A program made the position numbers and the translations under genes. Shown here piece by piece: positions 16,427-25,991 of a stretch of DNA of 55,026 nucleotides; position 1 is the first letter of the stretch; each line of letters starts with the position of its first letter. The notes beneath the pieces were generated by a model. That model did not search any database. It saw only the letters and a program-made list of their open reading frames with translations, and was not told where the DNA came from. The stretch is taken from assembly GCA_016714935.1 (NCBI GenBank), contig JADKBU010000027.1:1-55026 (forward strand). Direction: 5' to 3'. Origin of the DNA: Candidatus Accumulibacter propinquus (lineage in GTDB: Bacteria; Pseudomonadota; Gammaproteobacteria; Burkholderiales; Rhodocyclaceae).

Positions 16427-17725
16427 ATGAGCGATCCATCCCCGGCCAGGAGCGACGCCGCGCGCGCGGGCCTGCGCAATTACATTTTGGTCACCGCCGC
16501 CTACTGGTCGGACACGGTGACCGACGGCGCCACGCGCATGCTGGTGTTGTTCTATTTCTACAACCTCGGCTACACGCCTTTTGCCGTCGCTTCGCTGTTC
16601 ATCTTTTACGAAGTCTTCGGCATTCTGACCAATCTCTTCGGTGGCTACGTCGGCGCCCGTTTCGGGCTCAAGACCACGCTGTTCATCGGGCTCGGTACGC
16701 AACTCGCGGCGCTGTCGATGCTCGCCTTCGCGCCGCAGGGGTGGCTGGTCGTCGCCTGGGTGATGGTTTCGCAGGCCTTGAGCGGGATCGCCAAGGACAT
16801 GACCAAGATGAGTTCGAAGAGCGCCGTCAAGCTGATCGTTCCGGAGGATTCGTCGGCGACGCTTTATCGTTGGGTCTCGATCCTCACCGGGTCCAAGAAC
16901 GCGCTGAAGGGCGTCGGCTTCTTCCTGGGGGGACTGCTGCTGACCGTGCTCGATTTCCAGACCGCGCTCAAGTGGCTCGTCGCGCTGGTCGGGATCACTT
17001 TGATCCTCGCGGCCCTGCTGATGCGCGGCGGCCTCGGCGAGGCCAACCGGAAGGCGAAGTTCGGGCAGATGTTCTCGCGAAACGGCGCGGTCAACAAGCT
17101 CGCTGCGGCGCGCATCTTTCTCTTCGGCGCGCGTGACGTCTGGTTCGTCGTCGGTCTGCCGGTGTTCCTGTCGAGCGTGCTCGGGTGGACCTTCTGGCAG
17201 TCCGGCGGTTTTCTGGCGGTCTGGGTGATCGGTTACGGAATCGTCCAGGCGGCGACGCCCGGCGTGTTGCGCAGTCGCGTCGAGGGGCAGCACGAACCGG
17301 ACGGGCGGACGGCGACGATCCTCGCCTTCGTCCTCGCCGTGTTGCCGGCCGGCATTGCCCTGGGGCTTGGCGCCGGCGTGGCGCCGAGTACGGTGGTCGT
17401 CAGTGGATTGATCGTCTTCGGAGCGGTGTTTGCCCTGAACTCGGCGGTGCACTCGTACCTGATCCTGGCCTATACCGATAGCGACAAGGTAGCGATGAAC
17501 GTCGGGTTCTACTACATGGCCAACGCCGCCGGTCGCCTGGCCGGCACGGTCCTGTCGGGCGCGCTCTACCAGTGGGGACTGCAGAGCGGGCCGAGCAACG
17601 GCCTGATCGCCTGCCTGTGGGCCTCGTCGGCGTTCGTGCTGGTGGCCGGCCTGCTGTCGCTGCTGCTGCCACGTCACCTCGGCCCGCGCTCGAAACCGAT
17701 CAAGCTCGGCGATCTCGGCGAATAG
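16427..17725 (+). CDS. arsJ: Organoarsenical efflux MFS transporter ArsJ
   Basis: 432 residues with about 12 membrane helices. The N-terminal segment (YWSDTVTDGATRMLVLFYFY) and the cytoplasmic stretch with KDMTKMSSKSAVK match ArsJ family proteins. It exports 1-arseno-3-phosphoglycerate made by the adjacent GAPDH. The ATG has AGGAGAAG upstream. A hairpin follows the stop by about 70 nt. A long frame on the opposite strand is only a GC-rich shadow. Confidence 0.93.
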   Translation: MSDPSPARSDAARAGLRNYILVTAAYWSDTVTDGATRMLVLFYFYNLGYTPFAVASLFIFYEVFGILTNLFGGYVGARFGLKTTLFIGLGTQLAALSMLAFAPQGWLVVAWVMVSQALSGIAKDMTKMSSKSAVKLIVPEDSSATLYRWVSILTGSKNALKGVGFFLGGLLLTVLDFQTALKWLVALVGITLILAALLMRGGLGEANRKAKFGQMFSRNGAVNKLAAARIFLFGARDVWFVVGLPVFLSSVLGWTFWQSGGFLAVWVIGYGIVQAATPGVLRSRVEGQHEPDGRTATILAFVLAVLPAGIALGLGAGVAPSTVVVSGLIVFGAVFALNSAVHSYLILAYTDSDKVAMNVGFYYMANAAGRLAGTVLSGALYQWGLQSGPSNGLIACLWASSAFVLVAGLLSLLLPRHLGPRSKPIKLGDLGE

Positions 17726-17795
17726 CGTGGCGCGTTCGCCCTGGCCGCGCTGAACAAGCGGGCAGAACCAGCCTCTGCCGTCGGCTGGCCTCCTG

Positions 17796-17824
17796 GCCAT
17801 CGTCGGAGCCACTCCGGCGATGGC
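17796..17824 (+). terminator. Possible terminator after arsJ
   Basis: An 11-bp stem, GCCATCGTCGG (17796-17806) and CCGGCGATGGC (17814-17824), with one G-U pair and a 7-nt loop. Only TT follows, so intrinsic termination would be weak. Confidence 0.4.
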
Positions 17825-17903
17825 TTGAAGCCTTGCGGATTTGCATGCACACTCGGCGATTCCTGCATTGCAGTTCGGCCACGTGAGTCCCTCCTACTGC
17901 CCC

Positions 17904-18960
17904 ATGCGATCGCCAGCACCAGCCGCAACCGGGTTTCTCGCGGGGACTCCCCGTGCGTTGCGCGTCGCCGCGACCAACCTCGCCCTGTTCCTGGCGTTCT
18001 GTTCGCCAGCGGCTGCCACGCAACCGCAGAACATCCTGGTGATCTATTCCTTCGGCCGTTTCCTGCCGGTCAACATCGCCGTTGACCAGGGGCTCCGCGC
18101 CGCGATCCAGAGCCCCACTGCCGAGCCGGTCATCGTCTTCGACGAGTTCCTCGACGTACCCCGTTTCGCCGGAGAGAAATATCTCGACAGCCTCGCTGCC
18201 TTCATCCGGGAAAAGTACCGCGAACAACAGCCGGCGGTGATCGTTGCCGTCGGGGAAAAGGCGCTGGATTTCGTGGTTGACCGCCGCGCCGCGCTTTTCC
18301 CGCAGGCCCCCGTCGTGCATCTCGCCGTATATCGGACCCGGGCCGGCAGCCGACCGCTGCCGGCTGATGTTGTCGGCTCGTGGGTCGCCTTCGATTACGA
18401 CCGCACCATCGATCAGGCGCTGCGCTGGCACCCGCAGGTCCGCCGACTGCTGATCGTCATCGGGACGTGCACGCCCGACCGCCGCTACGATGATGATTTG
18501 AAGGCCGCGGCGCAGCGATTTGCCGGACGCCTGGCCATCGAGATCCTCGAAGGACTGCCCAACGCGGAACTGTCGAAACGCCTGCGCGAACTCGGCGACG
18601 ACGTGGTGGTATTCACCAATGGCTTCTATCTCGACGAAGACGAGCCGCGCGGTTCTCCACGCGAATCCGCCCGCAGAATGGCGGCCGCGACCCGTGCGCC
18701 GGTCTACGGCCCCTACGAAACCTGGCTGGGAAACGGCATCGTCGGCGGCTACATGACCGACATTGCGGCTGTCACCGGAACTGCCGGGAAAGCGATCAGC
18801 CAATTACTGGCCGGTGCCGCGCCGGCTACGCTCAGCTTCCCCGCCATCGCCGCCACCCGGCTGAATGTTGACTGGCGCCAGTTGCGGCGCTTCGGAATCG
18901 CTGCCGAAGCCATTCCATACGACGCCGGTGCGACGCCCGTGCTGGAGGAATACCCTGGCA
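17904..18960 (+). pseudogene. Sensor histidine kinase, N-terminal (periplasmic ABC-substrate-binding-like) fragment
   Basis: From ATG 17904 the frame gives a signal peptide (cleavage near AAATQ) and an extracytoplasmic domain of about 320 residues. It contains NILVIYSFGRFLPVNIAV and VVVFTNGFYLDEDEP, like the sugar-ABC-type sensor domains of some hybrid kinases. It breaks off after TPVLEEYPG, where such proteins have a membrane helix, often a PAS domain, and the phospho-acceptor His domain. G-rich sequence follows, and the kinase end reappears in another frame at 19075. The membrane helix, linker and HisKA part (at least 200 residues by family comparison) are missing. A start at 17841 is also open. 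Confidence 0.65.
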
Positions 18961-19074
18961 TGTCGGCGGCGTGTGATGTGGCGCGGCCGTCCCGGACGGC
19001 GACAGCAGCGCGCCGCCCGCGGGGGGGCGGTGGCCGGGGGGACCGGGGAGATCAACCACCCTGGGCACGGCGCG
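18961..19074. other. G/C-rich anomalous stretch inside the sensor kinase
   Basis: Bases about 18961-19074 contain G-runs (GGGGGGG near 19021) and very few A/T. They match no part of a kinase in any frame. The stretch looks like low-quality consensus or a mis-join, and resembles the stretch at 54361-54595. Confidence 0.6.
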
Positions 19075-19497
19075 CGGCGCGCCGCGGATTTTCGGCCAGC
19101 GGAAACGGATATCGTGCTGTCCGGCGACAAGGTTCAACTCCAGCAGGTAGTCATCAACCTGCTGCTCAATGCGATGGATGCCGTCGCCGACCTGCCACCG
19201 GGTGAGCGACGCATCATCCTCGAAGCGCGACGGATCGGGAAAGAAGCGGAGATCGTCGTGCGCGACAACGGCCACGGCATCTCGCCAGAGGCTCTTGGAC
19301 TGCTCTTCGACTCCTTCTATACGACCAAGGCGCAGGGCATGGGTCTGGGTCTGTCGATCGCGCGCACACTTGTCGAAGCGCATGGCGGGTGCATCTCGGC
19401 CGAGAGCCATCCCCGCAAAGGGGCCAGGTTCCTGGTCCGTTTGCCGCTGGGCGACAAGAACAGTGGCGAGGCATGCGAGGCACCGGATCCGCGATGA
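19075..19497 (+). pseudogene. Sensor histidine kinase, C-terminal ATPase fragment
   Basis: About 140 residues of HATPase domain. The N box is VVINLLLNAMDAV, G1 is DNGHGISPE, the F box is FDSFYTTKAQGMGLGLSIA, and the end is KGARFLVRLPLG. It lacks the dimerisation/phospho-acceptor domain and has no credible start codon. The stop overlaps the response-regulator start (ATGA), so this is the true end of the gene begun at 17904. The ATPase end would be a bona fide two-component kinase if the middle exists in the real genome. Confidence 0.75.
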
Positions 19498-20159
19498 ACG
19501 CGAAGCCGCTCATTCATGTCGTCGATGATGACGAATCGCTGCGTGCCGCGCTGCTCCGGTTGCTCGCCGCGGCCCGTCTCGACGCACGCGGCTATGCGTC
19601 GGCCGGCGAATTCCTGCTCAACCCGCCGGAGGATCGGCCCGGCTGCCTGTTGCTGGACCTGAAGATGCCGGGACCGTCGGGAATGGAGTTGCATGCCGCG
19701 CTGCCGTCGCTCGGCATCACCCTGCCGGTCGTCTTTCTGACCGGCCATGGCGATGTACACACCGGTGTACGGGCGATGAAGGGCGGCGCCGTCGACTTTC
19801 TCACCAAGCCGGTCGAGCGTGAGACCCTGCTCATCGCGCTGCAGCGTGCGGTCGAGCGCGACATTGCTCAGCGCGCTGCCCGCGACGAAGCCAGGAAGCT
19901 TGCCGCGCGCTTTGCCGTACTCAGCGAACGCGAACGCCTGGTCTTCGATCGGATCGTCGACGGGCTGCTCAACAAGCAGATCGCCGACTACCTCGGCGTC
20001 AGCGAGCGGACCGTCAAGGCCGATCGCGCGCATGTGATGGCCAAGCTGGGGGTCAGCTCGACGGCCGAACTCGGCCGCATCGCCGAACGCCTCAAGCGAT
20101 CGGCAGCCGATGGCTGCTTGCGACTGATGCAAAGAAACGTCACGCCGGAACGGGATTGA
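19494..20159 (+). CDS. FixJ/NarL-like response regulator
   Basis: 221 residues. The receiver domain has VVDDDESL, phospho-acceptor D55 (LLLDLKMPGPSG), FLTGHGD and the conserved Lys in FLTKPVE. A LuxR-type helix-turn-helix follows (LSERERLVFDRIVDGLLNKQ through ERTVKADRAHVMAKLGV). The ATG at 19494 overlaps the kinase stop. It is the cognate regulator of the broken kinase; its target genes are unknown, but the secreted and outer-membrane proteins downstream are candidates. Confidence 0.9.
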   Translation: MNAKPLIHVVDDDESLRAALLRLLAAARLDARGYASAGEFLLNPPEDRPGCLLLDLKMPGPSGMELHAALPSLGITLPVVFLTGHGDVHTGVRAMKGGAVDFLTKPVERETLLIALQRAVERDIAQRAARDEARKLAARFAVLSERERLVFDRIVDGLLNKQIADYLGVSERTVKADRAHVMAKLGVSSTAELGRIAERLKRSAADGCLRLMQRNVTPERD

Positions 20160-20249
20160 GCTGATTGCCGGTTTCCGCCCCGGTGGTCGGCCGCCAGTGA
20201 AGATCGTTCACCGTCGGCGCGGCCCCTGCGGGCAAGCGGTACGCAACCC

Positions 20250-20281
20250 GCCAACGCTGCCTGCCGGGCGGCAGCGTTGGC
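20250..20281. terminator. Hairpin between convergent genes
   Basis: A perfect 12-bp stem, GCCAACGCTGCC (20250-20261) and GGCAGCGTTGGC (20270-20281), with an 8-nt loop. It lies between the stop codons of the regulator (plus) and the DUF1254-type gene (minus). It lacks a T-run on either side, so it may act as a bidirectional roadblock or need Rho. Confidence 0.55.
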
Positions 20282-20301
20282 CTCCCGCCCCGATCAGCGA
20301 G

Positions 20302-21774
20302 TCACTGCACCGGCACCACGCCCGGCGGGCCCTGGAAGTTACGGAAGTCCCTGGACAACGCCTCCGCGACTGCGGGGGCCGGAGCGTAATTGCGGAAGAT
20401 CAGATAGAACGGCCCCTTCGCTGACGGCAGCCAGTTCTGCTCCTTGTCGGCACCGGGATTGTCGGCCTGCAGATAGAGCGTGATGGAGCCGTCTGCATCC
20501 TTCTTCAGCTTGTCGTAACTGGCCAGGTGATAACGGTTGATCGGATTCGGCGTGGTATAACCCGTCGCCTTGTCGTACATGGTCACCGACCAGAAGCCCG
20601 GCGGCACCGGCTGGGCGTAGGCCATCGGCGGCTTCAGCGTCAGGGTGTATTTCTTCTCGCCGGTCATCGGCTGATTGTTGGCATCGACCACGCCGGAGTA
20701 GTAGATCGCCTGCGGCACGGTATTGGCCGTCAGGCCGAATACTGCGACGTCGAGGCGCGACAGGTAGTCGGTCCCGCCAAATCCAGTGTTCGCCGGCGGA
20801 ATCACCCAGCCATCCTTCAGGGCACCGGCCAGCGGCATGGTCCCCAGGGCCAGCTTGCCGATCTGGGCCGACGCCTTCTTCATTTGTTCGAGAATCAGTG
20901 GATTCACGCTTGCCGGCTTCCATTGCTTGCCAAGCTCGATACCCAGATACTTGTACTGTGGCAATACCGCCTTGATTTCGTCTGCCGGCGGGGGGTTTTC
21001 ATTCAGGGCCGCCGAGAAGATCGACCAGAACTGCAGCGGATCATCAAACTGCATGTGACTGGTGGCCACGCCAGCCTTCATTTTCGGGACTTCGTAGTTG
21101 TAGCTGACCGGCTTTGGCGCAGCGCCGCCGAGGTACTGAGAAAGGGGTTGCAGGGTGATGGCTTCCATGACCTTGCGCGCGGCTGGCAGATCAGAGTCGC
21201 CCTTGACGTTGACGCGAGGCTGCAATTCGACCCAGCGCGTCGGGCTGTCGATGCGCTTCACGCCAGCCGGCAGTTTGCCTTTCCAGCCCGGGCCGACCAG
21301 CGCAAACCGGCCTCCCTTGTAGCCAGAAGCGCCCCCCGCCGGATAGGCAAAGGCGTTGGTCCACATATCGACGATCTCGATCATGTAGTAGCGGCCTTGG
21401 GAATCAGGCGCCGTCAGGATGATCGGCTCGGCGTTGAGATCGGCAAACCCGAAGCCGTAGATCACGTCGAGGTTGGGCGACACGTAGCCTGACTCCGCCG
21501 CCAGCTTGGGCGTGGAAATGTCTACCATCTTCCAGACGGTGTTGGGTTTCGCCTTCGGGTCCGGGCCCACGGATACCGTGGAGCGCAAGTTGTACATCGC
21601 GACGAGCGGCGCACCGTAAGTCGCGGCCTGCAGAGCCAGCGAGTAGGTCCAGTTTTCAATGGCTTCGATCTGTTCCGGGGAAGCCTGCGGACGCGGGCTG
21701 TCTGCCCAGAGCGGGCCGGCACACAGCGCGATAGCGATGGATGCCGCGATCAGCCGCACACGGTTCTGTTTCAT
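20302..21774 (-). CDS. Secreted DUF1254/DUF1214-family protein
   Basis: 490 residues. Signal peptide with cleavage near LWADS. The N-terminal DUF1254 part has YGAPLVAMYNLRS and NLDVIYGFGFADLNAEPIIL. The C-terminal DUF1214 part has GFWSVTMYDKATGYTTPNP and YLQADNPGADKEQNWLPS, ending in a LIFRNYAP-like strand. The start ATG follows AGGAGAAAAAAGC. These proteins are periplasmic or exported; their function is not established. It converges with the regulator and diverges from the outer-membrane gene at 22125. Confidence 0.9.
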   Translation of the reverse strand: MKQNRVRLIAASIAIALCAGPLWADSPRPQASPEQIEAIENWTYSLALQAATYGAPLVAMYNLRSTVSVGPDPKAKPNTVWKMVDISTPKLAAESGYVSPNLDVIYGFGFADLNAEPIILTAPDSQGRYYMIEIVDMWTNAFAYPAGGASGYKGGRFALVGPGWKGKLPAGVKRIDSPTRWVELQPRVNVKGDSDLPAARKVMEAITLQPLSQYLGGAAPKPVSYNYEVPKMKAGVATSHMQFDDPLQFWSIFSAALNENPPPADEIKAVLPQYKYLGIELGKQWKPASVNPLILEQMKKASAQIGKLALGTMPLAGALKDGWVIPPANTGFGGTDYLSRLDVAVFGLTANTVPQAIYYSGVVDANNQPMTGEKKYTLTLKPPMAYAQPVPPGFWSVTMYDKATGYTTPNPINRYHLASYDKLKKDADGSITLYLQADNPGADKEQNWLPSAKGPFYLIFRNYAPAPAVAEALSRDFRNFQGPPGVVPVQ

Positions 21775-22124
21775 GCTTTTTTCTCCTGTTCCGAAAATAA
21801 CGCAAGGCAATCTATTGCCACCAATCTCTCCAACTGGTGAACGCAGGCTAGCACATTGGAACTGGAAGTCTTCTGCCCCTTCGGGCAAAACGGACTACCC
21901 GAACCGCCACTGGCCGTCCAGCCTGGAACGGTGCAGAATGCCAGCCGACAGGATTGGACCAGTAGCCGTCGCATAGCGATTCATGCTTCCCACTGAACCA
22001 TCGACCGGGCAGCTGTCCGGCGTGGGTGCCGGGGACTGTCGGCCCGGAGGAACTGCCCGGCGTGCCGCCATGGTTCTCCTGGCCCCAAAGGTGCCGCCAG
22101 GACCACTTTTCACAGGAGTCGCAA
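21775..22124. other. Divergent intergenic region (350 bp)
   Basis: Holds the ribosome-binding sites of both flanking genes (AGGAGAAA for the minus gene, AGGAG at 22113-22117 for the plus gene). A short CCTGGC/GCCAGG inverted repeat lies near 22079-22102. No coding frame here has recognisable similarity. Promoters must lie here but are not clear by eye. Confidence 0.5.
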
Positions 22125-22940
22125 GTGACCATTCGTACCACAGCAACAATACACGCTCTGGCGGTGGCGGCCACCGCACTGCTCGCCGCCGCGCCCGCCC
22201 ATGCCGAACTGAGCGCCGAGGAGTTGGCCAAACTCGCGCAGAACCCGGTCGGCAACCTGATCAGCGTGCCGTTCCAGAACAACAGCAATCTGAATTCAGG
22301 TCCGGACAAGCGGACGCAGAACATCCTCAACATCCAGCCGGTGATCCCGATTTCGGTCAGCGACGAGTGGAACATCATCACCCGCACCATCGTGCCGGTC
22401 ATCTCGCAGCCGCTCCCGGATGGCGAGCGCAGCAACGGCATCGGCGATACGGTGCTGACGGCCTTCCTGTCGCCGGCCAAGCCCGGCAAGTGGATCTGGG
22501 GTGCCGGGCCGGTGCTGCAGATCCCGACCAACAGCAATTCGGATCTGGGTAACCGGAATTGGGGCCTCGGCCCGTCGGTGGTGGTGCTGCATCTCGACAA
22601 GGGCGATCCCTGGGTCTACGGCGTGCTGGCCAACAACATCTGGTCGCTCTCCGACAGTGGCAGCGGCGGTTCCTACAACAATGGCCTGATCCAGCCGTTT
22701 GTCAATTACAACTTCCCGGGCGGCTTCTACGTGACGAGCGCGCCGATCATCACCGTCAACTGGAAGGCCGACAGCAGCCAGCGCTGGACGGTGCCGCTGG
22801 GCGGCGGCGTGGGGAAGATCTTCCACCTCGGTCGGCTGCCGGTGAATACGCAGCTCTCGGCCTACTACAACGTCGTCACCCCGGATGACGGGCCGAACTG
22901 GCAGATTCGCGCCCAGGTGCAGTTCATGTTCCCGAAGTAG
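22125..22940 (+). CDS. Outer-membrane beta-barrel-like transporter/hypothetical protein
   Basis: 271 residues from GTG 22125, 7 nt after AGGAG. Signal peptide (cleavage near APAHA-EL). The mature protein is rich in alternating hydrophobic strands and ends VQFMFPK, with a terminal Phe-Pro-Lys like other small barrels. Segments such as VGNLISVPFQNNSN and RTIVPVISQPLPDGERSNGI are shared with a widespread proteobacterial family often annotated simply as transporter or neuromodulin-like. The role is unknown; the neighbouring DUF1254-type gene is a frequent companion type. Residues before the GTG look non-coding. Confidence 0.75.
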   Translation: MTIRTTATIHALAVAATALLAAAPAHAELSAEELAKLAQNPVGNLISVPFQNNSNLNSGPDKRTQNILNIQPVIPISVSDEWNIITRTIVPVISQPLPDGERSNGIGDTVLTAFLSPAKPGKWIWGAGPVLQIPTNSNSDLGNRNWGLGPSVVVLHLDKGDPWVYGVLANNIWSLSDSGSGGSYNNGLIQPFVNYNFPGGFYVTSAPIITVNWKADSSQRWTVPLGGGVGKIFHLGRLPVNTQLSAYYNVVTPDDGPNWQIRAQVQFMFPK

Positions 22941-22960
22941 TTCGCCTCTGAAAGACCAGC

Positions 22961-23980
22961 ATGTGGTTCATGCTGATGTTCTTCGCGGGACTGGAGATCG
23001 ACCTGCCGCTGTTTCGGCAGAAGATCTATCGCTCGCTCGCTTTCGGCGTGGTCACCACCTCGCTGCCCTTGCTGCTGGGAACGCTGGTCGCGTTCTGGCT
23101 CGGCTATGAGCTGTTGCCGGCCATCGTCGTCGGATCGCTGCTCGCCTCGCACACCATCCTTGGATCGACCATCATCGCCAGATTGGGGGCGACGAGTCTC
23201 GAACCCGTGGTCGTGACGATCGGCGCGACGATGGTTTCCGATACCCTGTCGCTGCTCGTCTTCGCCGTCTGCGTGCCCTTGTACGCGAGCGGTTTTTCCG
23301 TATCCGGGATCGCCATTCAGGTGATCGAAATCGTCGTCTTCATCCCGCTCGTATTGCTCGGCTTGGGCCGTGCCGGGGCCTGGCTGTTGCGGCGCGTGGA
23401 GAACGAGGAAGAGACCTATTTCGTCCTGATGTTCGGCATCCTCGCGGTCACCGCACTGCTGGCGCAACTGATCAACCTACCGGGAATCGTCGGCACCTTC
23501 CTCGCCGGCCTGGCGGTGAACGCCTCCGTCAAGGACAAACCAGCCAAGGGCAAGCTGGAGTTCATGGGCAACACCGTGTTCCTCCCGATCTTCTTCATCG
23601 TCACCGGCTTCCTGATTGACCCGATGGCGCTGATCGCCAGCATCAGTGAAGATTTTTTCCTGGCGGCGGGAATTATCGTGGCGCTCCTCATTGGCAAATG
23701 GATCGCCGCCGAGTCCTGTGGCCGCGCGTTTGGCTATCCTGCGGCTGCGCGTCGAACGGTATGGTCACTGACGTTGCCGCAGGTCGCGGCGACACTGGCG
23801 GCGACACTGGTCGCCTACAAGACGTTCAATGCTGCCGGCCAGGCACTGCTCGACAGTCGCATGCTCAACGCCGTGCTGATCATGGTACTGGTCACGGCGA
23901 TCCTCGGGCCGATACTGACCCAATACTACGCGCCACGGATGCTGGGAGAGGTCGCGAAGGAACCCGTCGGCAGCCGCTGA
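22961..23980 (+). pseudogene. CPA2-type Na+/H+ (cation:proton) antiporter, 5'-truncated
   Basis: 339 residues starting MWFMLMFFAGLEIDLPLF. In full CPA2 antiporters that MFFAGLEIDL segment lies about 70 residues in, after two to three helices, so the N-terminus is missing. An in-frame TGA just upstream rules out a longer start in this frame. The remaining helices look intact (SHTILGSTIIARLG, GTFLAGLAVN, VFLPIFFIVTGFLIDP) and there is no C-terminal TrkA-N domain. It lies 20 nt after the outer-membrane gene, suggesting that a deletion joined the two. Transport function is unlikely unless the shorter form works. Confidence 0.75.
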
Positions 23981-24506
23981 GCGGGCGTACTTTCGCGCAG
24001 ACCAAACGACATGGCGGTGTCGCTGCTCTGCAGACCGTGCGTCGTGTTGCCACCTCAGCCCCACTGATTCTTCAGTTCTTCGAGCTGTTCACGCCATCGG
24101 CCAGATCGCCGTACAGCTGACCCATGGCTTTCAGCGAGTAGTCGGCGCTGGTCATCAGGATCGCATATTCTCCGGCCACACCTTCCCGCCGACGTACGCC
24201 CCCGTCCGCGTGAATCACTCCCTGCAGGGCGGATTCATCCCGGCCTGCCAGCAGGCTCATTCAGCGCCATGCTGATGGCTTCAAACCTGTTGTACCGGGC
24301 AGCTGCTGACAATTCTCTGCAAAAGCGCCAACAAAGTTTCGCCATGCGGCCGCGTGGAGGCTCGGTGGGAAACGTGTAAAGCGGCCAAATCGCGGCCAAA
24401 GCAGAAACTGGGCACTTTGTGCTGAAACGATGGACCGACGCAGCCGGTCAGGGTAAACTATTCGGTTGGAGTATCGCGCACAGTGCCTTTTGAGGGAAGG
24501 ATCGTC
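23981..24506. other. Intergenic region upstream of mgtE (526 bp)
   Basis: No gene is supported. A 62-codon minus-strand frame (24072-24260) and another ending at 24261 lack ribosome-binding sites and recognisable similarity; they might be a degraded gene. The mgtE promoter or leader is presumably in the last 150 bases, but I see no clear riboswitch fold. Confidence 0.45.
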
Positions 24507-25896
24507 ATGCAAATCAATGTGGAAGCCAAGCCACCTGCATCCGCCGCCTACGACACGAGAAAAAAGCGGCTCGTTGAAACGATTGACCGGCTGTATCTGC
24601 GCGACGCCAAGGGCTCACTGCAGAAAATGATCTCGCGCATCCACCCGGCGGACATGGCGGCAATTCTCGACGACTTGCCTCCGGCACACATTGTGGATGT
24701 GTTTTACGCGATTGCCGACAGCGCGATGGCGGCCGATGTTTTCAACCAGTTGTCACCCGGTCTGCGTACCCAGGTAATGACCGAATCGCCGATCGAGAAG
24801 CTGGCGGGCGTACTGGAACATCTGCCTCCGGATGACCTCGCCGACCTCATCGGCGATCTTCCCGAGGACCAGCGGGCCGAACTGATGGCCTTGCTCGGCC
24901 GCGAGAGCAAGGATGAAGTCGAGAGTCTGCTGCAGTACGACCCGAACAGCGCCGGCGGGATCATGACCACCGACTTCTTCTCGCTGTCGCACACCCTGAC
25001 CATCGAAGAAGCGATTGAGAACATTCGTAACCGCGAAGACGTGGAGATGGTTTTCTACCTGTACCTCACCGACGAGGCCGGGCGCCTGGTGGGTGTCGTG
25101 TCCTTGCGACAGTTGCTGCTGACCCGCTCCGGCACGCCGCTGCACAAGGTCATGAACCGGCGCGTGATGAAGGTCACGACCGACGCCGACCAGACAACTG
25201 TCGCCATGCTGGTCGACAAGTATCGCCTGCTCGCCATCCCGGTGGTGGACGAGGACAATGTGCTGGTCGGCATGGTCACGGTCGATGACGTCATCGATGT
25301 CATCGAAGAGGAAACGACCCGCGACATGCTGAAGATGGCGGGCACCAGCGAGTCGGAAACGCTCACCCACTCTGCGTTCAAGATCGCCGGAATCCGTCTG
25401 CCCTGGCTGCTGGCAGCGTTCGTCGGCGGTCTGGCGGCGACGGCGGTGATCGGTCAATACGAAGCAATTCTCGGCGAAGTCCTGGTGCTCAGTGCTTTCC
25501 TGCCGGTGGTCATGGGCATGGCCGGCAACGTCGGCGTGCAATCGGCCACGGTCGCCGTGCGCGGGTTTGGCCACGGGCGCGATCGACGTCAGGGATACCG
25601 TACCGCTGGTACTCAAGGAGTTGCGCGTCGGCCTGGTTCTGGGCAGTTTCTACGGCGTGATCCTGGCCATCTACGGCTACCTGGTTCACCACAGCCTCCA
25701 GCTCGGCCAGGTTGTCGGGCTGACCATCCTCGGCAACATGACTGGCGCCGCATTACTCGCGGTGCTACTGCCGATGATCTTTCAACGCATGAAGGTAGAC
25801 CCGGCGGTCGCCACAGGCCCGTTCGTGACTACCGCCATCGACATCCTTGGCGTCCTGAACTACTTTGTAATCGCCAGTTGGATTTACAAGTTGTAA
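24507..25896 (+). pseudogene. mgtE: Magnesium transporter MgtE, with a single-base frameshift
   Basis: Mg2+ channel with MgtE_N domain (about 20-140), tandem CBS domains (about 145-275) and five C-terminal membrane helices. The ATG at 24507 has AGGGAAGGA before it. The first frame runs through GNVGVQSATVAVRG and then goes off. The correct sequence (GLATGAIDVRDTVPLVLKEL to VIASWIYKL) continues in the +1 frame to 25896. One extra G in GGG at 25563-25565 accounts for the shift. As both halves are otherwise perfect, a sequencing error is at least as likely as real inactivation. Confidence 0.85.
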
Positions 25897-25991
25897 CCGT
25901 GTCGCCGCCGGGCCTGGACAGCCAGCGGCGACACGTTCAGCGCACACCGCGGCCAACGAGCGTAACCACGGCGGATACCGTCCACGCAATC

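Noticed and set aside
16340..17812. 490-codon minus-strand frame opposite arsJ
   Set aside because: Arg/Gln/His-rich GC shadow of arsJ; no known motif and no start signal.
18804..19410. Minus-strand frames around the broken kinase
   Set aside because: Overlap the kinase fragments and the G-rich stretch; composition is not protein-like.
22296..22826. 176-codon minus-strand frame in the outer-membrane gene
   Set aside because: The plus-strand frame has the signal peptide and barrel pattern; this is its shadow.
24072..24260. 62-codon minus-strand frame before mgtE
   Set aside because: No ribosome-binding site and no similarity recognised; kept only as a possible remnant.
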